A DNA stretch of 64,000 bases from Liquidambar formosana (GCA_039720395.1 CM077823.1:32694371-32758370); one strand, 5' to 3'; shown: positions 44,684 through 57,147, numbered from the stretch's first letter. Made by a program: numbers and translations. The notes: generated by a model from the letters alone, not told the origin.

Positions 44684-47600
44684 ATGAGTTCAATATTTTT
44701 TGAATTGTAACGTGTGGATTTAGATAGATTAATACATTATTGTGTGTTCTATCATTGTGTCTTATTGAGAATATGTTCGTAACCATCTAATGGATAAAAT
44801 GTAAATAATAAATAAATAATTTGTGATTGAATGTGAATTAGTCCTCATACTAGTTGAATTGGGTTCAATAGCTTGTATGAGTGTTTGACCTTGATATGAA
44901 AATTTTAAAGCATGAGTCATCTAACATTATTTTATTTGCATGTTGTAGTAGTCCATTTGTATAGTAACGGTCTGCATTATTATTATTCCTAATGTTATTC
45001 AATTTAATGCATATGAATCACATAGAAGTTATAGAAATTAATATGTGAGTATCGGAGTATGTGACTATTACTGTCATTAAAGCTAGTTATTTTCAGCTTT
45101 CAATTTTTGACCGTTTTCACACCTTACCCTTTGCCCTTTCTTATTTTACTTAAAAAGATGGAGTTTCCAACGACTTCTTCTATTAGTTGATTGTCTTCTT
45201 GATTTCATTGGGTATGGTTCAGTGGAAATAAATTAAATAAGTAGACATCAAAGTTTTTCTTTGCGACGATTATGACATGAGTTGTCTCTAGCTAGCTTGT
45301 TTGGCATTGCATGTTAAAATGATTTCACCGAAATACATGTTAATATGTGAGTGGCTAATAAAATATATCACTATATTTTCAATGAGAGACTATCAATATT
45401 GTATTAAGAAAATTATATATTGATATATTATTTTGTTTAATGTTTATTAGTAGTTGGCAACAATGTAGGGACTAGTGGTGCATTATTATATTTTATGTAT
45501 CATTGGTCTTTACTAGTGGCGTTTGATATCCTAAATTTGGACTTTGCTGTTTCTTGTATTTCCGTATTTAATTCACTTTAAGAGTTGCCATATAATAGTT
45601 AATTTTAAATTATTGGGATTTTTTACTGTTTATACTTTATAGTAAACGGTTATTTTATTTATTGTGTAATGGTGTTTGCTATTTATGCCAACCATATTTT
45701 ATTTAATTAATATACTGGACCCATATTACCTATTTTCTATTATGGCCATGGGACCATAGTTTTTGAAGGAATTTTAGTAGAAGTTTAAGCTTATATTGTC
45801 AAAATAGATTTTGATATAGTTGTCTATAATTGGCTTTGGTATTAATGTTATTATTTCTTGATGTTGTTATTCGTATATGTTATCCAATATTATTTTGTTT
45901 TGTAATTACAACAAAAGTTTTAAGGACATTGACACATGCAAATTTGTTTGATATATAAATTAATGGTTGGAAATTGGAAATTGAGGAAAAATTGTCCAAC
46001 ATGTATTTGATTAGATTGATACATTGACTCTCTGAAATGTCATTTAGATAGTAGTTGTCGACTCATTAAAATCATTCGACAATTTTTATTCTCATCATGG
46101 ACACTGGAATATCAGACTAAATATCTAAATTCATTGTGGAATAATAAATGGTTTCTTTTGTAATATTTGGGAAAGTGAGACTAGTTTTGTCTAGGATTTG
46201 GTTGATTAAAACTTAGAGTTTCTAGCTTTTGACTAGATTGGGTTTTTTCATCAAACTTGGGTCTAGGTCTTTTGGCTTAAAACAGTGAAAGTGAAAAAAA
46301 AAAGAAAAAAAAAAAGGGTTAATCAGTTTGTGAGAATGTTCTTGCTAATTCGTCCTTTTGCATGTGGCCTTTGAGTACCTTTTTATATTTTAATGTGACA
46401 TTATTTTGGGTCATAGTGTATATTATTTACTCTAGTGACTTACCTCTCTGTACGTTCTAAGAGTTTTACTATATTGGTAAAATTACCATAGACGACATGA
46501 GATTTTCTCTATGTACATATCTAGTTGTACTTCACTAAGTAGGAGAGGTTTTAGAGATTGAGACTTCAATCATTTTATTTTCTATAATATTATGCAATAG
46601 TCTGATGGGCCTGTACAGTTGTGCTTGATGTCAACTTATATATTCAGATGAGCGGGTCAAATGAATATTTATATTTCATTGATTGTTTTGAATGATTTTA
46701 TTTTATTTTCATATGATATTATTGTGTATTATAAAGTTGAGTCACTGTTGAATAGTGAGAAGGCCTGCCAGCTCTACTATAACAGTAATCATTTACTAAA
46801 TTATTGTCATTGCTATTTTTAGTTTTCTTCATAGAAAATTATAATATGTGTTAGTAAGTGTAATCATATATTCAGTAGTATGGAAATAACATTATGCATT
46901 GATAAATGCCATGAAATTAAAATTAAAATTTTAAATAAATATTTTGATGTGGGGGTTTATTATTAATCAATAAATATTGTGTCATATTGTGTAAATCATT
47001 TGTATAAGAATTAAAAAATTATGGTAAGTATTCACAATTGCTTAGATTGTGTTTTTGCCAGGTTATAATTTAAAGATGACTTATCATCATTTTATGAAGA
47101 ATAATTATGGACATAGAAATAGAGATATTTGTTTTATTTGGAGATGATATGACACTGTGATTATTATCCTGAGAAATTTATCATATCCTATTTATTTAGA
47201 ATTTGTTATGCTATTATGAATACCATTTGTTTTGGAAATAAAACATACATGGTTAATGAAATGATTGTAAAAAATTATAGGCATTCAATTTATGTTTATT
47301 TGTGAACTCATTAAGACGAAAAATATATATATTCATAACTGTTGGGGTTCACTATATTGGCATCTTTATATCATTTGAAGTTTGGCTAATGTCTATGTGA
47401 AGCATTATGTGATGCAGGAAATAATAATGCCAATATGAGATGCAGAATATGGTGTGAAATGTGGTTGATCAACCAACTAGAAGCTTATGCAGAAATGCAG
47501 TTATTTTATCCATCGAGGGGGATGGGGCTTTAGCCCACAGGGAGTCACCAACGGAAGTAACCCAACCTTTGTGATTGGAGATCCCATGAAGAAGGTTCAA

Positions 47601-48137
47601 TGGGTAGAAACAATCCGCAGAGCGTGACTCACAAAAAGCATTTTTTGCTAGGCGAGTGTCTCCTCCCCATCCTTATGGTGAGAGTGCTATTGATGTGACA
47701 GTAAGGAAGAGTTTTAATCCGAATAAGCCCAAGGCAGGAACACTCCTGCAGGGTACAGTCACGGTACCCTTGGAGGACTTACCTAAGTGAGAACCGCCGT
47801 GAGGCCGCGGCTATGGGTTTAGGCTGACCCTAGAAACTCTCATGAAAATCAAGATATAACGCATGGCCATAAATCGCGCTAACCCGCTTAGAACCAAGTC
47901 CCATATCAATACTATGTGTGTGACTTGTTGAAATTTGGCTCAAGGGGTCTAGTTCAAGGCTTTGCCACTATGATTCCTCATATGGAAACGGTTAACACTA
48001 AGTGAGGTTCAAGTCCAGAAGACACCTACACCTATTGCATAGTATATAGTTGCCCTATATATATATTTTATTTATATATTTATATATTTAATTTGTTTAA
48101 TTATTTATTTGTCGAACTTTTAAATCTTGTGGGGGAT
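44684..48137 (+). other. Internal DNA of the LARD-like element, right part
   Basis: About 2.8 kb of AT-rich non-coding DNA, then a distinct less AT-rich domain (47500-48010, listed separately), then the polypurine tract at 48126-48137. No gag or pol similarity in any frame. Confidence 0.8.
47500..48010 (+). other. Structured non-coding domain of the LARD-like element
   Basis: Composition shifts sharply to balanced GC. Short perfect stems follow each other: GGGCTTTAGCCC (47525-47536), GCAGGAACACTCCTGC (47734-47749), and GGGTAC/GTACCC around AGTCACG (47751-47769). All frames are interrupted. Base pairing over many sites suggests an RNA element such as a packaging or dimerisation signal; this role is inferred. 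Confidence 0.5.
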
Positions 48138-48943
48138 TGTTAGAAAATATGTGATTTTCTTTAAAGCTTTAAAACTTCGAACCACATACGTGTGCACACC
48201 TTCATAGCCCACCTCGACCCGGACTGGCCGGCCGTGTTGTGATGTGGCGCATGACGTAGCACACGAGTGACTTAATGGCCTATTTATATGAGTTTATTTC
48301 ATTTGACCGTTGGACCTTAATTTCTATAATTTATGGGTGTCCGTTATTAGCCGTTGGACTTTTATTTCATATTATTAATTGGGCTGTTATAAGAATCATT
48401 ATGATATTTATTTTGGGCCTTTATTAGCCCAAACCAATTTCAGCATTTTACTAATATAAATAGTGGGCTTCTCTACATGAACAAAGGGGGTTTTTTCATT
48501 GTCTTCTCAATCCTTTTCTACTATATTTCCCTAAGAATTTTATTGAGTTATTTTATATTTTGTATTTACGAGCAACTGATCGTGGACGGGTTCACTATAC
48601 TCTTCTTGTGGACGTACCCATAGAAGAGAGAGCTGCGAGCTTTGGGGTTGTATCTTGGAGGTCCTATCGTCCGCCAGAACCTGTACGTAGGGAGGCGATA
48701 GTTCATTTAGGACAGCGTGATCTCACGTGCCTTCCCACAAGCCAGCTCTTCTTACTCTTTTATTTAATTTTAATTCAATATTTCTTGTGTTGATTTTTGT
48801 TAATTTAAATTATGATTATTAAGAGATTTATCCGTGTTCAATTTTATTTGTGATTTCTTAATTTGTGTTATTAGTTGTATTCATGTTTAATTTGAATAAA
48901 TATTCTATGACGAATTTCACAATATCCACAATTATCCCCAACA
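48138..48943 (+). repeat. 3' LTR of the LARD-like element
   Basis: 806 bp, partner of 35955-36760, followed by TSD GTGTA. Confidence 0.95.
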
Positions 48944-50741
48944 GTGTATCTATAGAGGTTGCTTCGAATGGTGTAGTAAATAATAAAGAGAATGGATTTG
49001 AGTCTATTGTGGCTGAGGAAGTGGATGAGGAGTGGTTGCTTCATCGTGTAGTTGGTGAGGTAATTTGTATCGAGAGTATTCCGTTATTGGAAGAGATAAT
49101 TAATACTGATTTAGCTTATGCTCTCTCCATTAGGCCTTTGGGTGGAAATATGGTGTTGATTGTCTTCAATGATGTTGATTCTAAGCAATTTTTCTTGAAA
49201 GACGAGGGTAGCAAGGTTTCTAATTGGTTTGTTCATATTAGTAACTGGAAGCCAGATCTTGTGAATGCTGATTAGTTGGTTTGGATTTGTGTTCAAGGCG
49301 TTGCCTTGCATGCTTGGAATGAGTCTACTTTTCGAATGAGTCTACTTTTAGGAGGATTGGAAATTGTGTGGGGAGGGTGATCTCTATTGATAGTTGCACT
49401 TTTCAAAGGAAAATCTTGGACTGTGGGAGAATTCTTGTTTCAACAAAGCTGATGAATATATGCAAGATTTTTTCCTTGAAGGTCTTGCATAGAGAATATG
49501 TGGTTAGAGTTCATGAGGAGTCTAGATTTAGTTTTCCCATTCATTATGGTCGTGATCATTGTTCTATCAACAAAGGTATAGTCGAGCTTCCAAAGTCTCA
49601 GATTGAGGATGAGATCGAGAAGGCTGGTAGGGTGTTGGTTGAAGTTAATCAAGACAGGTCAATTGACATTGATGTTTCTGGATTGGATGGAGGCATTGGT
49701 TCTGATAGGACTGATAGTGATCCTTTGGGGCTACAACCTATTTTGAATAGGTTTACTCGTGAGTCTGCTGTTGGTTTTGGGAAGTCTTGTTCCTCTCAAT
49801 ACCCTTTTGAAGTTGGTCTTGTTCATAGTGGTGTGAGTTGTGATGTCCACTCTGACCCTGTTACTATTGGAGCTAAGCATGTGTCTGAGAATGGTAATGT
49901 TTGTGAAGAAGTTAGGGGAACTAAGGGTAAGAAGCAGAAGTGTAAATCCTTGAAGTAATCTGTCGATTGGGACACTTTTTTGTGGATATGAGAGAGGATG
50001 ATATTCTACATGTGTTTTCCAAGAAGAAACATCGCCGCAAAAGAAATAGGAATTTCGGTGCAAAAAAGAAGTAGGGGCTGTTGTGTTTTTTGCTTTAGTG
50101 TGGTGTTCTTGCTCTTTTGTAGCTTCGTTAGGGGTTGTTGTGTTTTTGCTTTAGTGTGGTGTTCTTGCTCTCTTGTTGGGTGTGTTGCTGTTGTATTGTT
50201 CGGGTTTGTTCTGTTGGTTGCTATTTTAGTTGCCAGTTGTTGTGTTTGTTGCTTTCAATGGTTTGGGCTTTAGCTCCTTTAGTTAGGCTGAGTTGTTTGG
50301 TGTGGTTGGCGGTGTTTGGATGTGGGAAGTGCTGCTTTTGGTGTGCTTTTTGTCTATTGGGTGGTGGGCCTTGGTGTTGCTGTCCTATTTTTATTGGGTG
50401 CAATTACTGTTTTATGGTTCTTCTCTAGGATTTTTTGGCTAGCTGGATATCCTTGGTTTTTCGATTTGCTTTTGATTGGTGTTTGGCTTGCCAGAGCTTG
50501 TTGGGGGTGCTTCTTCTGTTATGGTTGGTGGTTTTGGCCTTGATCGGGTGGAGCTCTATTGCTGTCTGGCCTTTTGAATGTTTTTTACTTCTCTTAGTAG
50601 TTTTTGTCTTTGGGTGTTTCTCTTTTGAATGTTTGTATTGGGTGTGTGGGGCTGTGTTTGTGTGGGGTATGGGGGTTTTCTTCGTGTATGGGCAGTGTTT
50701 CCATCTTAATAAAATTAATTTTATCGGATAAAAAAAAAATG
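48944..50741 (+). mobile_element. DUF4283 retroposon, main part, no reverse transcriptase
   Basis: The ORF1-like relic has the DUF4283 pattern of plant L1-like elements (ALSIRPLGGNMVLIVF, WFVHISNWKP, LVWICVQGVALHAWNES). Breaks are TAG at 49273 and a 17-bp tandem duplication (49318-49334 repeated) that shifts the frame; coding resumes to 49958. Then come 0.7 kb of T/G-rich DNA and an A-tail after AATAAAATTAATTTTATC (50708-50741). With the 63-bp left piece the whole is about 1.85 kb. No endonuclease or RT. Confidence 0.75.
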
Positions 50742-50879
50742 CATTACCCAATTGTTCGATTTACGAAGTTCCCTACCACATCACTTTCGGTATGGACTTT
50801 TGTCATGAACCGAAACAAGAGCATCTTCCCTCTAAATTTGATCTTCATACAAAGCTAAACTAACCATGGCCATTACCGA
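50742..50879. other. Short unassigned spacer
   Basis: Between two retroposon relics; no feature recognised. Confidence 0.4.
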
Positions 50880-51290
50880 CCAGAGTGTGGTATAATTGGA
50901 TTACTAGCTGTTAGCAGGTAATAGCAGTGGCTTCGAAGAGGTAGAATGGTTTGTTTGAATCCTCTCTAGTTGAAGCAATGGCCTTTCGATTCGCTGTTGA
51001 ATTTGCTACTGATCTGCGTTACAAGAGGTAACAGCTATGGGCTTGATAATAGAGGATACTCTAGTTGATGCTGTCTCTTCTTTTGTGCCATGGCAGTTCA
51101 AACATGTTGGTAGGAAAGGAAATGAGGTTGCCCATGGGTTAGCAAACTATGCCAAATTTGTTGATGATGTTATTGTATGGATGGACGATACCCCATCTTG
51201 TATTAGGGAGCAGGTAGCTTTTGACCTGACTCGTCTTCTATCGTGATCTAATATATATCGTCTTTTATCAAAAAAAAAAAAAAAAAAAAA
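50880..51290 (+). pseudogene. LINE 3' end: RNase H-like relic and A-tail
   Basis: Reads EAMAFRFAVEFATDL, a stop, then IIEDTLVDAVSSFVPW and HVGRKGNEVAHGLANYA, the RNase H-like (RVT_3) end of plant LINE ORF2. Stop at 51244. It ends TCTTTTATC plus 19 A (51272-51290), a typical plant LINE tail. Strongly 5'-truncated. Confidence 0.75.
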
Positions 51291-51607
51291 CAGCCGTTAG
51301 TTTTGTATTATTCTTGTCTTTATTATTATTAGTTTTACTAGTAGGATATTCAGACCCTCGATCTAACTAATTTTTTAGACACAAGTCACTGTATACTCTA
51401 CATTGATTAACGCTTGGATATATAAACTCTTCTCGGTGATACAACAGAAATCCATGAAATTACTCGTACGTTCACCAATTGAACAACGACCTTCCAACAA
51501 TCCGTTGACTAGTACTATTAAGGCAATTTTGAAAAGAGTGGGCTTCCACAGTTCAAAATTCATAAGAACACCAAAAGTAAGAAAGAAAGAGAATAATTTT
51601 CTAATAA

Positions 51608-52874
51608 ATTTTATATTCATAAAAAAACTCAATCATTTTTTTCCACTTGGCTGGAGCCCTAATTTATAGAGAATTAAACTTATGAAATAAGAAATAATTA
51701 TGAACTAGGAAACTAATAATAAAAGGAAATAATTGGATTTGAAAACAACTAACCAAAAGAAAATAATTAAACTAGGTAAGAACTAACCAAAAGGAAATAA
51801 CTAGGAAAAGAAACAATTAAGAAAAATGCAGGTAATAATAAGGAAATATATAAAAATTAAAATCACCATGATGACCAGTCGAGAGCTGAACGATGACCAT
51901 GTGTTTTGCATCAGGATGGCCCAAAATAAAGTGGAAAATGAATCTAGTACCTTCCAATGCTTGAAGAATAAGTCTTAAGAGCCATTGATCTAACCCGTAA
52001 GAAGGTTTCAAAAATATCTACATATCGAAATGGCAGCCATTTCAGTGTGGTAAGTGTAAATTTTCTAACTTAAAAGTCTAAATTATTAAGTAGAAAGTTC
52101 AAACAGGTATGTGTAAACTCGAATGGCCTATCACATGGTTAACAAATATGAGCTTAATAAGCCCAAAAATGACATGTTATGATATCATGTAAAGCTTCCA
52201 ACCTAAAAGTTTGAGTTATTAAATGAATGACCCAAACAGATATATAAAGACATGTCAAACTCGAATATAATCGATATGAGATTGAGACTTTCCAACAATC
52301 AAGATATTCCATCAATTCTGAATGGAGACCAATACATGTATTTTATTTACACCTTTGAATTGCTGATTAGTGTTTCCTTCTTTATTACGGTTGTGGATAG
52401 TTGGTTGTATTCGATCAAGATCCATCGATCTTATATGTTCATTTTAACAAAACTATGGGTGTTTTTTATTAAATTTGAACAAGAGGGAGACCCCCCCAAT
52501 GGCAAAAATAGTTTGGGTCATGCCGGCATGAAGCCGGAGTCCATTGAAAAGTCCAAGTCAAGGTAGACTCCGAAATTTATTGAGTTTAATTGAACACGAA
52601 AGAGGGCCTCAATGACCACTCGTTGCACTTATTTTCTTTTTAAAAGATCGCTGGTATTTTAGCTTGACTTTATTATTATCATATGAGATAAAGCAAATGG
52701 CTATTTGAATTTTCCTAACAAAATCCTATTCAAGATTTTTATTCGTAGTCATTATTTGCGGTGGTGTGTTGATTATCTAAAAAATTGTCCCGCCCAACTC
52801 TCATGACCATTTTCAATTTGGTAATTGGAAAGACCCATGGGCCACGTCAGGGTCTTAAGCTATTCATAATTCTC
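51608..52874. other. Upstream region of BSP5
   Basis: No gene. Matches 2297-3651. One W-box-like module GTCCAAGTCAAGG at 52551-52563, about 390 bp before the start, and a TATATATA box at 52875-52882. Confidence 0.65.
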
Positions 52875-52953
52875 TATATATACCGTGGAGCAATGACCCA
52901 CCTCTATGCCAAACCCACCTACACAAGAAAAATAGAGAAGGCAATCCAAAAAC

Positions 52954-53619
52954 ATGTCTCACCATAAGTTTTTCCTCTCATTGCTTGTAACCCTATTTTC
53001 ACTGCATGGAATCCATGCAGTTGAATACGACGTAACCAACTCCGCCGAAACAACACCCGGCGGCATCCGCTTCACCAACGAGATCGGCCTCGACTACAGC
53101 AAGCAAACCCTCCAAACCGCCACCGAGTTCATATGGAGGCTCTTCCAGCAAAACTCGGAGGCTGACAGAAGGACCACTTCTCGCATAAGCCTCATCATCG
53201 AATCCATGGAAGGCGTCGCCTATTCCAGCGGCGACATAATCCACTTCAGCGCCGATTACATCGCAAGCTACAACGGCGACGTGAAAACGGAGTTCACCGG
53301 AGTGATTTACCATGAGGTGACACACTCGTGGCAGTGGAATGGGAACGGGCAGGCGCCGGTGGGATTGGTTGAAGGCATTGCGGACTTTGTGAGGTTGAAG
53401 GCCGGATATCCCACCGGTCAGCCCGGGCAGGGTAACAGTTGGGATGAAGGGTACGCGACGACAGCTAGGTTTTTGGACTATTGTAATGGTCTTAGAGATG
53501 GGTTTGTTGCTGAGCTTAACAAAAAGATGAGAAATGGGTATAGTGTGGATTACTTTGTTGAGTTGCTTGGGAAGACGGTTGATCAGCTGTGGAGTGACTA
53601 TAAGGCTATGCATGCATAG
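52954..53619 (+). CDS. Basic secretory protein (PR-17 type), BSP5, intact
   Basis: 221 residues with the same layout as BSP1: signal peptide 1-22, TTPGGIRFTNEIG at 33-45, HEVTH at 120-124 and LVEGIADFVRLKAGY at 138-152. I count four differences from BSP1: phenylalanine for leucine at 15, arginine for lysine at 181, methionine for leucine at 192, histidine for tyrosine at 220. All key residues are kept. Single exon; TATA box 72-79 bp before the ATG. A 204-codon antisense frame over this gene is an artefact of its codon use. Confidence 0.93.
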   Translation: MSHHKFFLSLLVTLFSLHGIHAVEYDVTNSAETTPGGIRFTNEIGLDYSKQTLQTATEFIWRLFQQNSEADRRTTSRISLIIESMEGVAYSSGDIIHFSADYIASYNGDVKTEFTGVIYHEVTHSWQWNGNGQAPVGLVEGIADFVRLKAGYPTGQPGQGNSWDEGYATTARFLDYCNGLRDGFVAELNKKMRNGYSVDYFVELLGKTVDQLWSDYKAMHA

Positions 53620-55690
53620 AAGGCATGTTGGCTAATGGCTAGCAAGTGATTGAAATTAATAGGATGAAGGTTATGTATTAATCTCTGTCATCATAAAATA
53701 AATAATTTGCTTAAATAAAAGTGGAATAAGAAATTATTGGAATTGGTTGAAATGGCTTCACTGAACAGCTGGTTTTTCTTTTTCGTGCTTGTTGCTTTCT
53801 TCCTGGCTTTGTTTACCCTAGCCGGGCTACTTTTATTTTATTTTATGTGCCTTTTTTTTTTTTTCCACAAGACTTTAGTCATCGCTCTAAATTATCCACT
53901 AGTTGCGATTGGGCATGCCAGGCCACACTTGGTTGACAGGAAATTAATCATAAATTGTTTGAATCACTTTCACTAAACACACATATTAAGATGAGTTATA
54001 TATTATATTGTTATGTGACACATTGATTTTAACTTTCGAATTTTACCCTAATACTTTATTTTGTGTTATGGTTTGAATAAATGTAATTTTAAATATAGGG
54101 ACATATTCGAAAAGTAAAATAATATTTTATCTTAAATAACAATTATTTTGAGATTTTCCAAAATAGAAATTGTGTGGAAGAGAAAGAGTACCATTAAATT
54201 TCAGCATTTAACAATCTTTGGCCGATTATATCTGTACATTTTGAGGAAAGTACGTGGACTCTAGCCAGTCCGATCAACTGTACTTGGCTGGAAAATGTTT
54301 TGGTTGGGGGTTTGGTTTTGGGAGATGGACGGGCCTGACGGAATCTTATACATGTAGGCAATAGCTCAGAAATTTACACAATTAAATTTCCAGACCTCCT
54401 TTGTATGATTAGTCAATTTTCGGACCAAAACAACAAGAATTGGTATCAGTTCTATCTAAGTGTAACCATGTGGGGTTTGTGGATATTTTGGTTTTGATTC
54501 GATGTGGATACATGTATAGACGTAAAGATCTTAATGGGTGTAAAAGTAAAATTTTCCACACCATATGTAATTTTATCATACCTCTTTTTTTCCCCTTAAA
54601 GTAATTATATAGTAAGACTCTAAGGTAAAAGGAAAAATAGTTTTATCATAATATTTTAAGTTGGCCACCTAACCTAAAATTTCTGGCTTTGCCCTGGTAT
54701 GATCAAGACAACTGGGAAGGGGATTACCTATTTAACCCCTACTCGATCAGTGATAATGAACTCATTTCTCTAGCTCTCAGCAGCTCAGCAAGGCTTTATA
54801 AACCAAGAACCCTTATCCCTATAGCAATGCTATATATACAAGCCAAAAACTTATCCCGATGGTATATTATAAATAGATCGACTAATTAGCATGGCGATCA
54901 ATGATTTCCGCCTTCAACTACAAAATAAGATAACAACATGGACACATGAATAAGTGTCCATAATCTATCACATAAACATATAGATAGAGATATAAGTACA
55001 TAGTCATATTCATATGAACACGTAAACACATAATCACATAGACATATATACATGAATATATATTTATAATCACATAAAAATAAAGATGCATGCACATTAT
55101 CAATTCTCATTCTCATTGAGATTCATTAGATATGTAGTAAAAGGTTAGTGCATGGGGTAAAGAAGAGTTCTTCTTTTTATTTCTTTGTTTTTTTAGCAGT
55201 AATTAATAGACCCTATCCCTATATCAATATTATTTATTTATTTATTATTATTCTTTGCTGAGAGTCAAGGTAGACTTCACTTGCCCACCTATTGAGTTAG
55301 GGCAAGGAAGGGCCCCCCAACGACCAATGGTTGTACTTATTTTCTTTGGAAAAAATTTGGTGTTTTTTTGTACCTTCTAGTGGAAATTTAAGCAAAAATA
55401 TCTACATACTATAATGGCGGATTCCATCTATTCCGAATGGCGACAACATATATATTTTATTTACACCTTCCTTCTTTTTTACGGTTGTGGATAGTTTGTT
55501 GTATTTGATCAAGATCCATTGATCTTATATGCAAATTTTAACAAAAATATGGGTGTTTTTTTTAATTATTATTAAATTTGAATAAGATAGAGGCCCCATG
55601 ACAACAATAGTCAGGGTCATGTCGACATGAAGCCCGTGTCCAACGAAAAGTCCAAGTCAAGGTAAACTTCACTTTGGCCTACAACTCCCT
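53620..55690. other. 3' flank of BSP5 and intergenic DNA
   Basis: Matches 4397-6300 and 7400-7616. Contains the hydrophobic block (ATG at 53752), a decayed Stowaway-like MITE (about 53950-54190), CATA-rich DNA (54950-55070) and a BSP-upstream-like end with AAGTCCAAGTCAAGG at about 55648. No gene seen. Confidence 0.6.
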
Positions 55691-56093
55691 CTCTCTCTAT
55701 CTCTCTCAATTCTAGGTTTTTTCAAGTTTTTTGGTCTTACAAGTTCTACAGTTCTGAGTTTATGAGTTATGAGTTCTGCAGTTCTAAGTTTCCTAATTCT
55801 ACAATTCCTGTTCTTCGAAAGAGCGATCTGAGTTATTCATATTTCTTCTTTATTTCGAGTGCACATTTATCGGAGGTGCGATTGTTGTATCCTAGAAAAT
55901 AGTCCACCACTAACCATTTTCACCTAACAATTTGTTCTGTGGGGCATGATCTATTTTTAAGGGCAGTGCTTTTACACACTTCAATCTGATAATTTTTCTA
56001 TTTTACTTTTTGTGATAATCTTTTTTTTTTTTTTAATTTTTATAATCAATTTTTCTGTTTACTTGTAGCTTCCATATTTTATTTCCAACATGG
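55691..56093 (+). mobile_element. Possible LTR-derived fragment, copy B
   Basis: Counterpart of about 8590-9003, ending AACA at the BSP fragment junction. The hAT MITE and about 1 kb on its left are missing here. Confidence 0.3.
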
Positions 56094-56330
56094 ATTAATT
56101 TGTTGAGTTGCTTGGGAAGACGGTTGATCATAGAAGGCATGGAGTGACTACAAGGCTATGTATGCATAGAAGGCATGCTGGCTTGCAAGTGATTGAAATC
56201 AACAGGATGAAGCCATGAAGGTGATGTATTAATCTCTGTCATAAAATAAATAATTTGCCTAAATAAAAGTGGAATAAGAAATTATTGGAATTGGTTGAAA
56301 TGGCTTCTCTGAACTGCTGATTTTTATTCG
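56094..56330 (+). pseudogene. BSP 3'-end fragment, copy B
   Basis: Counterpart of 9004-9235; VELLGKTVD then a disrupted WSDYKAMYA end, followed by BSP 3' flank. Confidence 0.8.
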
Positions 56331-56546
56331 TGCTTGTTCCTTCCTTACTGGCTTTGTTTACGTACCATAGCTGCGCTACTTTTTTTTTTAAAATTTCATG
56401 TGCCTCTCTTTCTCCTTCCTCATTTCTGTTTTTTTGTTCTTTGTTTTTTGTTTTTTTGGGTGGTTTAGACATGAGTCACCCGCTCTGAAATGTCCACTAG
56501 TTATTATATGGCATGCCAAGCACATGGTTTTTTTTTTTTTTTTTTG

Positions 56547-57147
56547 ATAGGCAAACCAAAATTATATTAGAATAAGCATCAGAAACACCCAATAAAGAAC
56601 ACCCAAACCCAAACAAAAACAGCCTCAAAAATACCCCGAACAAAGAACACCCAACTAGCCACCCCAAACCAAGAGCAGCCCCCACAATGAGAAATTAAAC
56701 ACAGAGCACTCAGATGCAATGAGATAAAACATCAAAAATGCCCCTAAAGAATCCGATAAGAAACACTGAAAGACCCCAGCCAAGACAGCAAACATCTATA
56801 AAAAACAACTCCCCTAACATCAACAAAAACAGCACAAAACCCAAAAAAACCAACCCAGCACAGAGCACCAAAAAAATTACAGAAATTGAGGTAGAGTCGC
56901 ACCCACTGAGCCTCTAAAGAAACGAAAGCCAGCCCCAAAACCAACCCTCTCAAGCCTCCTTATCCTCTTGTTGCTTCTCAAAAAGATCCCGATCCCTAGT
57001 TTCCATATCCACAAGCCTATCCAGGACTTCCTCCTCATTATCCAAGCACCTAATCCCAATCTGTTTGAGAACCTCCAAGGTTTTGCTAGCTTCTTTCAAA
57101 ATAATCTTGTTCCTATTTGCAATCCCACTATCAGGTACTAACAAACC
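56547..57147 (-). pseudogene. DUF4283 ORF1 C-terminus and T/G-rich 3' region
   Basis: 57144-56950 encodes PDSGIANRNKIILKEASKTL..VLDRLVDMETRD, the C-terminal motif typical of plant DUF4283/LINE ORF1 proteins, ending at a stop near 56950. It connects in frame to 59439 when the palindrome and one TSD copy are ignored. The rest is T/G-rich non-coding. Confidence 0.7.

Larger units (their letters stand above)
35955..48943 (+). mobile_element. LARD-like non-coding LTR retrotransposon
   Basis: Flanked by LTRs of 806 bp each, starting TGTTAG and ending CCCCAACA, with a 5-bp TSD GTGTA (35950-35954, 48944-48948). A polypurine tract CTTGTGGGGGAT precedes the 3' LTR, which gives the orientation. Without the nested element it is about 5.66 kb, and its internal DNA (36761-37361 and 44684-48137) has no gag or pol frame. 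That fits a large retrotransposon derivative moved by proteins of another element. No standard initiator-Met tRNA primer site is recognised after the 5' LTR. By eye the LTRs differ at about 14 positions (near 1.7%). Confidence 0.93.

Noticed and set aside
50000..50740. Several overlapping hydrophobic frames rich in Phe, Cys, Trp, Val and Leu
   Set aside because: Product of T/G-rich 3' DNA of the retroposon; frames overlap in all phases.
52999..53613. 204-codon antisense frame over BSP5 (and 140-codon versions over BSP1 and BSP2)
   Set aside because: Mirror of the BSP coding frame with its GC-rich third positions; shared only because the genes are copies, with no independent signal.
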